A stretch of DNA of 7,703 nucleotides from DSXH01 sp964532065 (GCA_964532065.1 CAZHHG010000107.1:1-7703), one strand, 5' to 3'. Positions 1-6,276 are shown, counted from the stretch's first letter. Program-made: numbers and translations. Notes: generated by a model not told the origin, from the letters alone.

Positions 1-49
1 TAAAAATAAAAAGCATTATACATTGTACATTATACCTTATCGATTTCAT
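1..49 (-). CDS. Possible start of a downstream gene coupled to the M16 peptidase stop (partial)
   Basis: The M16 gene ends ...GTG AAA TGA, and an ATG overlaps that stop as ATGA (ATG at 49-47). A GGAGGTG stretch at 60-54 on the minus strand is well placed as its ribosome binding site. The frame stays open to the window edge for 16 codons, starting MKSIRYNVQC, with a hydrophobic run beginning near the edge. A basic start followed by hydrophobic residues could be a signal peptide, and M16 peptidases are often encoded as tandem pairs, so a second M16 subunit is a reasonable guess. Against it, the same bases contain a heptad repeat typical of intergenic DNA, and 16 codons without a stop is weak evidence. 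No function can be assigned. Confidence 0.3.
   Translation of the reverse strand, partial: MKSIRYNVQCIMLFIF
14..34. repeat. AT-rich heptad repeat, three units
   Basis: Three consecutive 7-bp units CATTATA, CATTGTA and CATTATA lie at 14-20, 21-27 and 28-34. The middle unit differs at one position. The central TGTACA is palindromic. It could be a short intergenic repeat, or chance in AT-rich DNA at the edge of the window; it would overlap the tentative coding start at 49. Confidence 0.45.
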
Positions 50-1413
50 TTCACACCTCCATTCTTCTGAACCGCAAGCTCCGTTTTCCCTTTCGGAACA
101 ATACTTAAAATTACTCTTCCGTTATCGGGCAGATAAGTCTGAGCCATTGCGCTTATATCTTTTGTACCGATTCCTTTATATCTGTTAAGGTCCTCGTTAA
201 AATAATCCGGGTTGCCGGTATAGAAATAATACTGATTAAGAAGATCCGCCTTGCCGCCGAATCCGCCTATACTCTCGAGGCGGTCCAGGAATTCTGCTTC
301 GGTCTGGTTAACGACTTTCTGAAGTTCTCTTTGTGCCGGAGCTTCAGCTTTTATCTTGTCAATCTCCTCCTGAATAACTTTTTTCAATTCTTCAAGAGTA
401 TGTCCGCTCTTAGCCGTAGCAATAATAAAGAACTCGCTGCTCAGCTTATTCGAATTCTGAAACGCGATTACGTCCTGAGCTATCTGAAGTTCGTAAACGA
501 GGCGCTTGTAGAGACGCGAATCCTTTCCGGAAGTAAATATTTTCGCGAGAAGATCCATCTCTGTATCGCCCGGGTGATAGAACGCAGGAGTAATCCAGGT
601 CATATAAAGGCGCGGAAGCTGAACGTTATCCTCGTATAATAGAATTTTTTCTTCCGTAAGTTTTGCAGCGGGGGGATCGATTGGCGGAACAGGTTTACCG
701 CGCGGAATCTCGCCGTACCACTTCTCAACGAGTTTAATTGTTTCTTCGATATTGATGTCTCCGGCAATCGCGAGCGACGCATTGTTGGGCGCGTAATAGA
801 GATGGAAAAATTCTATTACATCCTCCAGACTTGCCGCATTCAGATCTTCCATTGAACCGATTGTTGTCCAGTTGTAGGGATGACCCTCCGGATAAAGATT
901 CTTTGCGAGGATCTCCCACGAGAGTCCGTAGGGCTGATTCTCGTAGCTCTGCCGGCGTTCGTTCTTTACAACGGAACGCTGACCGTCGAGCTTTTCCTGT
1001 GTCATTACATCGGGCAGATACCACATTCTGTCCGAATCGATGAAGAAGACAAGTTCGAGCGCGTTTGAAGGTGCCGACTCCCAGTAATTGGTTCTATCGG
1101 TATTAGTAGAGCCGTTATTGTTTCCGCCCACGGCTTCGAGCCATTCGTCGAACTTTCCTTCGGGAACGTTTTTGGATCCTTCGAACATAAGATGCTCGAA
1201 GAGATGCGCGAATCCGGTGCGTCCCGGTTTCTCGTTTCCGGAACCCACGTGATACCACATATTAACGCTTACCATCGGGACAGTATGATCCTCGTGGAGA
1301 AGAACATTCAATCCGTTCGGAAGCACAACGCGCGTATAAGGAACGCTTATCTGTTTCTCCTGCGCTATCGTAAATCCGCATAGAAGAACCAGCACAACTG
1401 CAATCCGCTTCAT
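46..1413 (-). CDS. Exported M16 (insulinase/PqqL-type) zinc metallopeptidase
   Basis: A 455-residue protein with an N-terminal signal peptide (MKRIAVVLVLLCGFTIA, probable cleavage before Q18), so it should act in the periplasm or outside the cell. The inverzincin zinc motif HxxEH is intact at H70-E73-H74, followed by the family's distal glutamate in VKNERR (E152, about 76 residues later). Residues about 30-190 form the catalytic M16 domain. From about 193 (SLEDVIEFFHLYYAPNNASLAIAGDI region) to the end is the M16_C-type domain, with the SGKDSRLYKRLVYE segment at 295-308. The length fits the single-unit bacterial M16 proteins that usually pair with a second subunit. I chose the ATG at 1413 because AGGAG lies 5 bases upstream and the signal peptide begins there; an upstream in-frame ATG at 1461 falls inside a dispersed repeat. 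Substrate is unknown. It is more GC-rich than the plus-strand operon to its right. Confidence 0.9.
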   Translation of the reverse strand: MKRIAVVLVLLCGFTIAQEKQISVPYTRVVLPNGLNVLLHEDHTVPMVSVNMWYHVGSGNEKPGRTGFAHLFEHLMFEGSKNVPEGKFDEWLEAVGGNNNGSTNTDRTNYWESAPSNALELVFFIDSDRMWYLPDVMTQEKLDGQRSVVKNERRQSYENQPYGLSWEILAKNLYPEGHPYNWTTIGSMEDLNAASLEDVIEFFHLYYAPNNASLAIAGDINIEETIKLVEKWYGEIPRGKPVPPIDPPAAKLTEEKILLYEDNVQLPRLYMTWITPAFYHPGDTEMDLLAKIFTSGKDSRLYKRLVYELQIAQDVIAFQNSNKLSSEFFIIATAKSGHTLEELKKVIQEEIDKIKAEAPAQRELQKVVNQTEAEFLDRLESIGGFGGKADLLNQYYFYTGNPDYFNEDLNRYKGIGTKDISAMAQTYLPDNGRVILSIVPKGKTELAVQKNGGVK

Positions 1414-1418
1414 GCATA

Positions 1419-1423
1419 CTCCT
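1419..1423 (-). promoter_or_regulatory. Ribosome binding site of the M16 peptidase
   Basis: On the minus strand AGGAG lies 5 bases before the ATG at 1413. It decides between this start and the in-frame ATG at 1461, which would add 16 residues ahead of an otherwise complete signal peptide. Confidence 0.75.
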
Positions 1424-1455
1424 GATTGTGAATAATAATAATGTTTACTAGAATT

Positions 1456-1501
1456 TGTCATGCCGAACCTGCCTACCGCAGGCAGGCTTGATTCAGCATC
1501 T
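1456..1501 (+). repeat. Dispersed palindromic repeat, long unit (46 bp)
   Basis: The unit starts TGTCATGC and ends GCATCT. Its outer arms pair (ATGC with GCAT), and an inner GC-rich hairpin has stem CCTGCCT (1468-1474), loop ACCGC and stem AGGCAGG (1480-1486). It belongs to the TGTC...CT family found in all the long gene-free stretches here. It lies upstream of the M16 gene, so it may sit in or near its promoter region. Confidence 0.75.
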
Positions 1502-1526
1502 AATCGTATTACCGACTGTTACTAGC

Positions 1527-1553
1527 AGATTCTGAAATAAATTCAGAATGACA
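1527..1553 (-). repeat. Dispersed palindromic repeat, short unit (27 bp)
   Basis: Reverse-oriented copy of the family: read on the minus strand it starts TGTC and ends CT, with an 8-bp perfect stem ATTCTGAA/TTCAGAAT around a 5-base loop. No coding content. Confidence 0.75.
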
Positions 1554-1562
1554 GTGCGCCGG

Positions 1563-1604
1563 TCAGACTGAGCCGACCGGGTTACCGGTCGAGCCGAAGT
1601 CTGA
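1563..1604. repeat. Large GC-rich inverted repeat
   Basis: A two-part hairpin: outer arms TCAGACT (1563-1569) and AGTCTGA (1598-1604), inner arms CGACCGG (1574-1580) and CCGGTCG (1585-1591) around loop GTTA. It lacks the TGTC...CT ends of the neighbouring units, so it is a different element or a diverged one. No T-tract follows that would make it a clear intrinsic terminator. Confidence 0.6.
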
Positions 1605-1655
1605 TGAATCCAACCTCCTTTAAGAAAAGATAAAAGCCCTAAAACAAATAATTCC

Positions 1656-1700
1656 TGTCATTCTGAGGGAGTCCCGCAGAGCGGGACGACCGGAGAATCT
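1656..1700 (+). repeat. Dispersed palindromic repeat, long unit (45 bp)
   Basis: Starts TGTCATTCT and ends AGAATCT, with outer arms ATTCT/AGAAT. The interior carries a second hairpin: GTCCCGC (1671-1677), loop AGA, GCGGGAC (1681-1687). This is the last unit before the AT-rich defence operon, so it roughly marks that operon's left boundary. Confidence 0.75.
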
Positions 1701-1837
1701 ATTGGTTAATTAATTAATACTGACATTCTTCCATACTCAAATTAACCATTTCTCCCAACGTGCGGAATGGAAAATTTGATGCAGAATTTAGACGGATGAC
1801 ATAAAACTTTTGTTGTTCAAAAACCAGCGCTACTTGT
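1701..1837. other. Gene-free stretch left of the defence operon
   Basis: About 140 AT-rich bases with no supported gene, no clear terminator and no complete repeat unit. There is a run TTAATTAATTAA near 1706-1717. I see nothing else that can be assigned. Confidence 0.5.
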
Positions 1838-1863
1838 TACTCATAGTATGTAGACTTTTAATC
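1838..1863 (+). promoter_or_regulatory. Tandem C-box operator for the controller protein
   Basis: Two dyad half-operators: left TACT (1838-1841), CAT, AGTA (1845-1848); a 4-base spacer TGTA (1849-1852); right GACT (1853-1856), TTT, AATC (1860-1863). The operator pattern I recall for type II restriction-modification controller proteins (C.PvuII/C.AhdI group) is GACT-N3-AGTC, a 4-bp spacer containing a central TG or GT, then GACT-N3-AGTC. Thirteen of the 16 specified positions match, and the spacer also fits. It ends 21 bases before the start codon of a C-like regulator, as expected for autoregulation: dimer at the left site activating, tetramer over both sites repressing. No binding data are implied. 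Confidence 0.75.
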
Positions 1864-1879
1864 TACACTAAATTATGTT
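1851..1879 (+). promoter_or_regulatory. Probable promoter of the C-mcrB-mcrC operon, leaderless
   Basis: TAGACT (1851-1856, overlapping the right C-box site) and TATGTT (1874-1879) are separated by 17 bases and resemble -35 and -10 boxes (4/6 each to TTGACA/TATAAT). A start about 7 bases further falls on the A of the ATG at 1885, giving a leaderless mRNA as in several known C genes. Nothing resembling a Shine-Dalgarno precedes that ATG, which agrees. An alternative reading is TTGTTA (1834-1839) with TTTAAT (1857-1862), also 17-bp spacing, giving a leader of about 15 bases and overlapping the left site. Confidence 0.5.
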
Positions 1880-1884
1880 GAATT

Positions 1885-2103
1885 ATGAATTCATTGTTAA
1901 CTCAATTCGGTAAAAACGTTAGAAAACAACGTGAAATCAGAAAGCTATCCCAAGAAGAATTAGCATTCAAATCTGGATTACACAGAACCTATATTAGCTC
2001 ATTAGAGCGCGGTCAAAGAAATGTCTCTCTTATCAACTTATATAAAATCGCAAAAGCACTTGAATGTGATATATCTGAACTAATAAGTAAGATAAGTAAA
2101 TAA
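1885..2103 (+). CDS. XRE-family controller (C) protein of a restriction system
   Basis: A 72-residue protein that is essentially one helix-turn-helix domain. The positioning helix is about residues 21-30 (LSQEELAFKS), followed by the recognition helix HRTYISSLERG (33-43), then RNVSLINLYKIAKALE, the signature arrangement of restriction-modification C proteins. Its size is typical of that group, which act as dimers on C-boxes, first activating and then repressing their own operon. A matching C-box lies just upstream. The start is fixed by an in-frame TGA at 1879-1881. The stop is 28 bases before mcrB, so the three genes form one operon, with the regulator placed where a C gene normally precedes its endonuclease gene. 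Whether it controls only its own operon is inference; a generic XRE repressor is the alternative. Confidence 0.85.
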   Translation: MNSLLTQFGKNVRKQREIRKLSQEELAFKSGLHRTYISSLERGQRNVSLINLYKIAKALECDISELISKISK

Positions 2104-2131
2104 CGCCATCCTTAATAAACACGGGGTAAAT

Positions 2132-3529
2132 ATGCCACGGTTAGAACTATTGCGAGAATTCATTAAAGAAAAGGCTGCTGAATTTGGTGCAAAACCAAAT
2201 GCAGAATACAATAAACCCTTCATTGAACGAAACAATACTGGACCCGAAGCATTTCGAGACCAAAGCGCCTTTTTTGGTTTTATTCATCCCGAAGAAGAAT
2301 ATTCCGGCCCGTTTCATGATTTTTCTTTAACAATATTTCCTAGCCCCGATGATAGTAAAAATCCATGGTTGGTTTGTCTTGGAATTGGGACGAATGGATT
2401 TAAAAACGATTTTGAGTTAGCAAATCAACCCGGCGTTAGAAGATTATTCTCCCAATTAGTTGATGAAAATGGCTATTGTAAAATAGATTTTTCTGATATA
2501 GATACGTCTTTACCTAAAAGTTTTTCTAAAAGAGATGATTTGCAACACCTTAACAACGCACTAAATAAATTGTATTCGAAAGTCTTGCCTGTTTGCCAAA
2601 TTGTAAACGACCCAGAATCCGAACAGGGAAAAAAAATTATATCAGCATTCGTAGCTGGTTATGCAAAACTTAGAGAGTGGGCAACAAACAACCAACATAG
2701 AAATTCAATAAACGCCGCACTAAGTAACTTTCTAATTCGTGACGCCAAAGATGATGAAGAAGAAATCATAAATTTGGTTCTTGAAAGAAGATATCTAATT
2801 ATCCAAGGAGCTCCTGGTACGGGTAAAACGAGATTGGCAAAATTAGTAGCACAAAAAATGGGGTCAAAGACTTTTTTTACTCAGTTTCATGCTGAAACCA
2901 CATATTCTGATTTTATATATGGAATAAAACCCAATATTAAAAAAGAAGTAATTGCCTACGAGGAATATGATGGAATTTTTACGAGAGCATTAAAACATGC
3001 AATTGAAAACAAGGGAAATACTTTTTTAATAATTGACGAAATAAATAGAGCAAACTTATCAAATGTATTAGGACCGATTTTCTATTTATTTGAATATAAA
3101 CAGGATACTTCGAATGCACTTATTAATATTACTCCGAGCTTACAATTAGATAAACTACCGGACAACTTTTTTGTAATCGCGACAATGAATACGGCGGATA
3201 GAAGTCTTGCTGTTGTTGATTTTGCTCTGAGAAGAAGGTTTGCGTGGTATACTTTATTTCCCAAGCTCATCAACACAAAACACTTTTTCAAAGATGACTT
3301 TATAAAGATAAAAGAAATATTCGAATGGTATGCTAACAGTAACGAGCTTCCACTACAGCCGGGTCAGGGATATTTTATTTCTAATTCTGAACAAGAAATG
3401 GAAAAAAGAATTAGATATGAATTACTTCCTTTGATAAAGGAATATTTATTAGAGGGTTTTTTAAAAAACGCAAAGGAGGAGTTCAACGATTATTTCACTT
3501 CTAGAATAAATATGTCGATTTTTGAATGA
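2132..3529 (+). CDS. mcrB: McrB-like AAA+ NTPase, type IV restriction motor subunit
   Basis: A 465-residue protein, the usual length of McrB. The C-terminal half is the McrB AAA+ module: Walker A GAPGTGKT (226-233), the QFHAETTYSDFIYG segment (251-264), Walker B and following residues IIDEINRAN (300-308), the McrB-type MNTADRS (352-358, the NTxD element linked to GTP use in E. coli McrB), and ALRRRF (365-370). In known systems McrB forms a nucleotide-dependent ring that binds modified DNA and drives the McrC nuclease. Residues about 1-195, which would carry target recognition, do not look like E. coli McrB's DNA-binding domain; they contain FFGFIHPEEE (48-56), a hydrophobic WLVCLGIG strand (79-86) and PESEQGKKIISAF (161-173). 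A weak GGGGT (2123-2127) precedes the ATG. The stop overlaps the mcrC start. AT-rich, consistent with transfer. Base specificity and the actual nucleotide used are unknown. Confidence 0.9.
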   Translation: MPRLELLREFIKEKAAEFGAKPNAEYNKPFIERNNTGPEAFRDQSAFFGFIHPEEEYSGPFHDFSLTIFPSPDDSKNPWLVCLGIGTNGFKNDFELANQPGVRRLFSQLVDENGYCKIDFSDIDTSLPKSFSKRDDLQHLNNALNKLYSKVLPVCQIVNDPESEQGKKIISAFVAGYAKLREWATNNQHRNSINAALSNFLIRDAKDDEEEIINLVLERRYLIIQGAPGTGKTRLAKLVAQKMGSKTFFTQFHAETTYSDFIYGIKPNIKKEVIAYEEYDGIFTRALKHAIENKGNTFLIIDEINRANLSNVLGPIFYLFEYKQDTSNALINITPSLQLDKLPDNFFVIATMNTADRSLAVVDFALRRRFAWYTLFPKLINTKHFFKDDFIKIKEIFEWYANSNELPLQPGQGYFISNSEQEMEKRIRYELLPLIKEYLLEGFLKNAKEEFNDYFTSRINMSIFE

Positions 3530-4896
3530 GCAATTACTTAGATACGTTTTGCATGATTCCTTGTTTATCAGAAAAAACAAAAATTTTTCCGGGGATTGAT
3601 TTACAAAAAAAGTGGTTCCCAAGAACCGACAAACGAGTAATCGGTCACTATTTACAAAAATTTATTGCCTACAACTCTTCTTTTTTTGAATTCCTCGGTG
3701 TTCAACCAGTTTTAATGGGAAGTGACTTAAATTCGAAAATTTATTTTAGAACTTCGCAATTTGTCGGAGTGATCCCACTGCGCTCTCCTGAAAATGGGAA
3801 ACAAATCGGTGATTTTATAATAACTCCTAGATATTCGGGTAGCCATAGATTTGAAGAAAGTCTTGAAATCTTAAATATTCTTGGTAACGATTTGGAGCCA
3901 GAGATAATCGAAAGCGCACCATTAGCTTCTGGAAATAACTTCAGACCACCGATGTATCTTGAAGCAATAAAATTTATTAACTCATTAGATAATTTATTAA
4001 AAAATCAATGGCGTAAATTTGATAGAAAAGAAATAATTTCATCTCAACCGATCGGTCAAATTAACTGGAAAAAATATATTGAGAACGAAAACGCTCCAGA
4101 AAATAAATTTATTTTTCCCACTGGAATAAATGTATTAAGTCAGCTCCACGGTGAGTATTCACAAATTAGGTTTGTATTTGATATATGTAAAAACGAGTTG
4201 CTGTCACGAAACACCCCTCTCCGGGTCAAATTAGGAATTTCAAACAAACTTGCTCTTTTAGAAGAAAAATTATACAATCATAAACCAAAACATACTAAAC
4301 AGATTCCTATTCGACTCTCTGACAGTCCTTCAGTACAGCAATGCAAAAAAAATGCAAATCGTATTTTGAGTCACGATTATGAAAGTAGTACTGCTTGGAG
4401 AATCGACTTCTCAAAAGTATTTGAAAAGTATATCCAGTATATATTTAACTTAATTACAAAAGAAATAGGAGGTGCTTTATTATCTAATTATCGTTTTAAT
4501 CTACAAACATCAAATAGATTCAACTGGGAACTGAAATATCTTGAACCAGATGCAATATATTACAAAAGCCCTCTCTCTGTTTTTATTGATGCAAAGTACA
4601 AGTCCCACATGTATAATAAATTCGATGAGAGTGATTATTTAAAGAATGACCACCGAAATGACTTGCATCAAATAATGTCTTATTGCTCTTTTTCAAGCAA
4701 AATAAATAAATATGGATTTTTGTGCTATCCTTCAAATCAACTTGAGCTAAAAAAGATTGTTTATGAAAACAAATTAAATCTATGCTTTAACAATATCTTT
4801 TTGGTGGGCATTCCTCTTAAAAAAGAATTCATCAAAAAGGCCAAGTCACTATTATCAATAGAGCTAAACAAACTATTTGCCGAAACAATGAACTAA
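3526..4896 (+). CDS. mcrC: McrC-like PD-(D/E)XK nuclease subunit
   Basis: A 456-residue protein starting in an ATGA overlap with the mcrB stop (3526-3529), so it is translationally coupled; no Shine-Dalgarno is evident. The nuclease core is in the C-terminal third: a helix glutamate in FSKVFEKYI (E300), PD at 341-342, and DAKYK (355-359) supplying the D...D-x-K catalytic set, followed by NDLHQIMSYC (378-387), the conserved QxxxY helix of McrC. The larger N-terminal part (about 1-290) should contact the McrB ring and stimulate its NTPase, by analogy with known McrC. It is longer than E. coli McrC (about 350 residues). All visible catalytic residues are intact, so the gene is probably functional. 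Together with mcrB it should restrict DNA carrying some modification. Confidence 0.88.
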   Translation: MSNYLDTFCMIPCLSEKTKIFPGIDLQKKWFPRTDKRVIGHYLQKFIAYNSSFFEFLGVQPVLMGSDLNSKIYFRTSQFVGVIPLRSPENGKQIGDFIITPRYSGSHRFEESLEILNILGNDLEPEIIESAPLASGNNFRPPMYLEAIKFINSLDNLLKNQWRKFDRKEIISSQPIGQINWKKYIENENAPENKFIFPTGINVLSQLHGEYSQIRFVFDICKNELLSRNTPLRVKLGISNKLALLEEKLYNHKPKHTKQIPIRLSDSPSVQQCKKNANRILSHDYESSTAWRIDFSKVFEKYIQYIFNLITKEIGGALLSNYRFNLQTSNRFNWELKYLEPDAIYYKSPLSVFIDAKYKSHMYNKFDESDYLKNDHRNDLHQIMSYCSFSSKINKYGFLCYPSNQLELKKIVYENKLNLCFNNIFLVGIPLKKEFIKKAKSLLSIELNKLFAETMN

Positions 4897-4946
4897 CCAT
4901 TTTGTGATATTTCCCTTATCCTTGATTTCACTATACATTCTCATTA

Positions 4947-5693
4947 TTAACTCCCCGACAAATATTTCCCCGTCACAAACTCTTTCCACCCGGATTCAAA
5001 CTGTGTGGTTGTAACACCAAGTGTAGTCTGTATGCTGGCGTTGGTTTTAATTAATTGTACAAACTTGCTTCTGCCCCAAGTATTAACAATATATTCTGCG
5101 AGGAGATAGCCCACCGCATAGATCTTCTGATTACCCTGATTATAATCCGTATTAAGTTCTTCAAGTGTTGGAAAGTTGCCCGCAGCTAAATAGGAAATAT
5201 TACGCGGGTGGACGAAATCGCCCGCTTCGTAAAGAGCAACCGCCTCCCAGAACCAGCGTGGATTATTGCCGAAACGGTTATTAACGTGGAGAGAAACAAT
5301 GTGAGCAAATTCGTGCAGAACCGTCTGCGGCAGATTGTTTCTGTTGAGAACCCTTATAGTCGTTAAGTTATAAACGTATCCGGTGGCGCCCCAGTAATTA
5401 ACACCGAGATCGCGTTTCATATCATTCTGGAAATGTGTTTCGTCCTTCCAGATCTGAACATTTACTTTCGGCAGCGAGGTTAATTCAAGGTCGGAGAGAA
5501 TCCTGCCGTAATTTTCATTAAGCTTATTAAGTACAGATGAAGCAATAGAGTTTGGAAGTCCGTCGTGGAGCTCAAATGCAAAATGTTCTGATTGAAGCGG
5601 GGGATTGTTCTCCGGCGCGTTAGCATTGGACGAATCCTCTTTGCATGTAACGCTAAAGAGCGCAAGTAGTAATAACACGGGATATGTTTTCAT
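4947..5693 (-). CDS. Lipoprotein with HExxH metallopeptidase domain (peptidase MA-like)
   Basis: A 248-residue protein with a lipoprotein-like N-terminus: MK, a hydrophobic run LLLLALF, then SVTC with C17 the likely lipidated cysteine. A low-complexity Ser/Asn/Pro linker follows (about 20-35). The zinc motif is HEFAH (H127, E128, H131), and NPRWFWEAVALYE (144-156) provides the probable third ligand E150, the HExxH...E arrangement of the gluzincin peptidase MA-like group. It is likely anchored in the outer or inner membrane and acts outside the cytoplasm; substrate is unknown. I start at the ATG at 5693 because the signal sequence begins there; an in-frame TTG at 5756 would add 21 residues ahead of it. 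The gene converges with mcrC across 50 bases that contain no obvious terminator hairpin. Confidence 0.8.
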   Translation of the reverse strand: MKTYPVLLLLALFSVTCKEDSSNANAPENNPPLQSEHFAFELHDGLPNSIASSVLNKLNENYGRILSDLELTSLPKVNVQIWKDETHFQNDMKRDLGVNYWGATGYVYNLTTIRVLNRNNLPQTVLHEFAHIVSLHVNNRFGNNPRWFWEAVALYEAGDFVHPRNISYLAAGNFPTLEELNTDYNQGNQKIYAVGYLLAEYIVNTWGRSKFVQLIKTNASIQTTLGVTTTQFESGWKEFVTGKYLSGS

Positions 5694-5778
5694 AACTACA
5701 ACAACTAAAATTTCCGGAAGCAATATCGTAAGTCCGGCAGTAATTGTACATACCAATAATTGGGGACGACTTGTGTGT

Positions 5779-5894
5779 TGTCATTCTGATCTTGACTTCC
5801 GCAGGCAGTTGTAAATCAGAATCTGCGAATAGAAGCGCATCATACAATTAGATTCCGGCATTCGCCTGCCTGCGGCAGGCTAGCCGGAATGACA
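5779..5894. repeat. Composite repeat, copy A (forward unit plus reverse unit)
   Basis: A forward unit of the TGTC...CT palindrome family (5779-5824) is joined by about 25 bases to a reverse unit (5850-5894). The reverse unit forms a strong hairpin: outer arms ATTCCGGC-like/GCCGGAAT, inner arms GCCTGCC (5864-5870) and GGCAGGC (5874-5880) around TGC. Bases 5784-5894 recur at 6705-6815 with only two differences (GC versus TT near 5836-5837). This copy lies between the lipoprotein gene and the higBA operon. Confidence 0.85.
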
Positions 5895-5901
5895 ATAGTC
5901 G

Positions 5902-5937
5902 TGTCATTCTGAACTTTCACGGCGAGGTGAAGAATCT
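5902..5937 (+). repeat. Dispersed palindromic repeat, 36-bp unit
   Basis: Starts TGTCATTCT and ends AGAATCT with outer arms ATTCT/AGAAT and an inner stem TTCAC/GTGAA. It stops 11 bases before the presumed -35 of higBA, so it could insulate that promoter. Confidence 0.7.
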
Positions 5938-5948
5938 AAAAATTTAAC

Positions 5949-5977
5949 TTGTTCCCAATATGGGAACTTGCTATATT
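5949..5977 (+). promoter_or_regulatory. higBA promoter with operator palindrome
   Basis: TTGTTC (5949-5954) and TATATT (5972-5977) are 17 bases apart and make a plausible -35/-10 pair, the -35 being weak. A 7-bp inverted repeat GTTCCCA (5951-5957) and TGGGAAC (5961-5967), spacer ATA, overlaps the -35 and fills much of the promoter spacer, the classic position for autorepression by the HigA antitoxin. A transcription start about 6-7 bases after the -10 would fall at the GTG start codon of higB, suggesting a leaderless message. Confidence 0.6.
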
Positions 5978-5982
5978 TGCCC

Positions 5983-6276
5983 GTGCGTGTTATATCAATA
6001 AAAAAACTAAGAGATTTCTGGCTGAAATACCGGGATGCCGAGCAGCCATTAAAAGCATGGTTTGCCGAGGCAAAAAAGGCAGAGTGGCGCAAGCCCTCAG
6101 AAATAGTATCTTTATATAGAACGGCGAGCATATTGAAAAATAACCGGATCGTATTCAACATAAAAGGAAATGATTACAGATTGGTAACCGCAGTTAATTA
6201 CGATTTTCAAATAGTATATATAAGGTTTATCGGTACTCATAAGGAGTACGACAAGATAAATGCAGAGGAGGTCTAA
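5983..6276 (+). CDS. higB: HigB-type toxin (RelE-like mRNA interferase)
   Basis: A 97-residue protein matching the HigB toxin family in length and motifs: MRVIS start, DFWLKYRDAEQPLKAWFAEAKKAEW-type helices (11-35), NNRIVFNIKGNDYRLV (53-68), and the C-terminal IRFIGTHKEYDKI (80-92), whose THKEYD is the family's most recognisable stretch. Known members cleave mRNA on the ribosome when not bound by HigA. The start is a GTG at 5983, since family members begin M-R/K-V-I; an in-frame TTG at 5968 would overlap the operator. No Shine-Dalgarno precedes the GTG. The stop codon abuts the antitoxin ATG, and toxin-first order is normal for higBA. It lies between two nearly identical repeats. Confidence 0.9.
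   Translation: MRVISIKKLRDFWLKYRDAEQPLKAWFAEAKKAEWRKPSEIVSLYRTASILKNNRIVFNIKGNDYRLVTAVNYDFQIVYIRFIGTHKEYDKINAEEV
6266..6272 (+). promoter_or_regulatory. Ribosome binding site of higA
   Basis: AGGAGGT within the last codons of higB lies 4 bases before the higA ATG at 6277. It is the strongest Shine-Dalgarno on the plus strand here. Set against the toxin's lack of one, it would favour antitoxin over toxin synthesis. Confidence 0.7.

Noticed and set aside
331..1383. Plus-strand and other-frame open frames inside the M16 gene
   Set aside because: They overlap a convincing conserved gene on the opposite strand and have no family motifs of their own.
1414..1461. N-terminal extension of the M16 peptidase from the ATG at 1461
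   Set aside because: The added residues precede a complete signal peptide, the ATG lies within a dispersed repeat unit, and the ATG at 1413 has its own AGGAG.
1456..1700. CRISPR array, suggested by several repeat units in a short space
   Set aside because: Units alternate orientation, vary in length and stem sequence, and are not separated by regular spacers; no cas genes are present.
1875..1913. Short out-of-frame ORF (12 codons) overlapping the start of the controller gene
   Set aside because: It has no ribosome binding site and, with the favoured promoter, its ATG would lie upstream of the transcription start.
2690..2800. Internal start producing a short McrB lacking the N-terminal domain, as in E. 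coli
   Set aside because: No ATG or GTG with a Shine-Dalgarno occurs in frame between the N-terminal region and the Walker A motif; only a TTG near 2774 without a supporting site.
3473..3479. AAGGAGG near the end of mcrB as the mcrC ribosome binding site
   Set aside because: It lies about 46 bases before the mcrC ATG, too far; it encodes a Lys-Glu-Glu stretch and no start codon follows at a suitable distance.
5694..5756. Longer lipoprotein start at the TTG at 5756
   Set aside because: It would put 21 mostly hydrophobic residues in front of a normal lipoprotein signal sequence; the ATG at 5693 starts exactly at that signal.
5653..5847. Open frames across the repeat DNA between the lipoprotein gene and higB
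   Set aside because: They read through palindromic repeat units and the lipoprotein signal region, and show no recognisable protein features.
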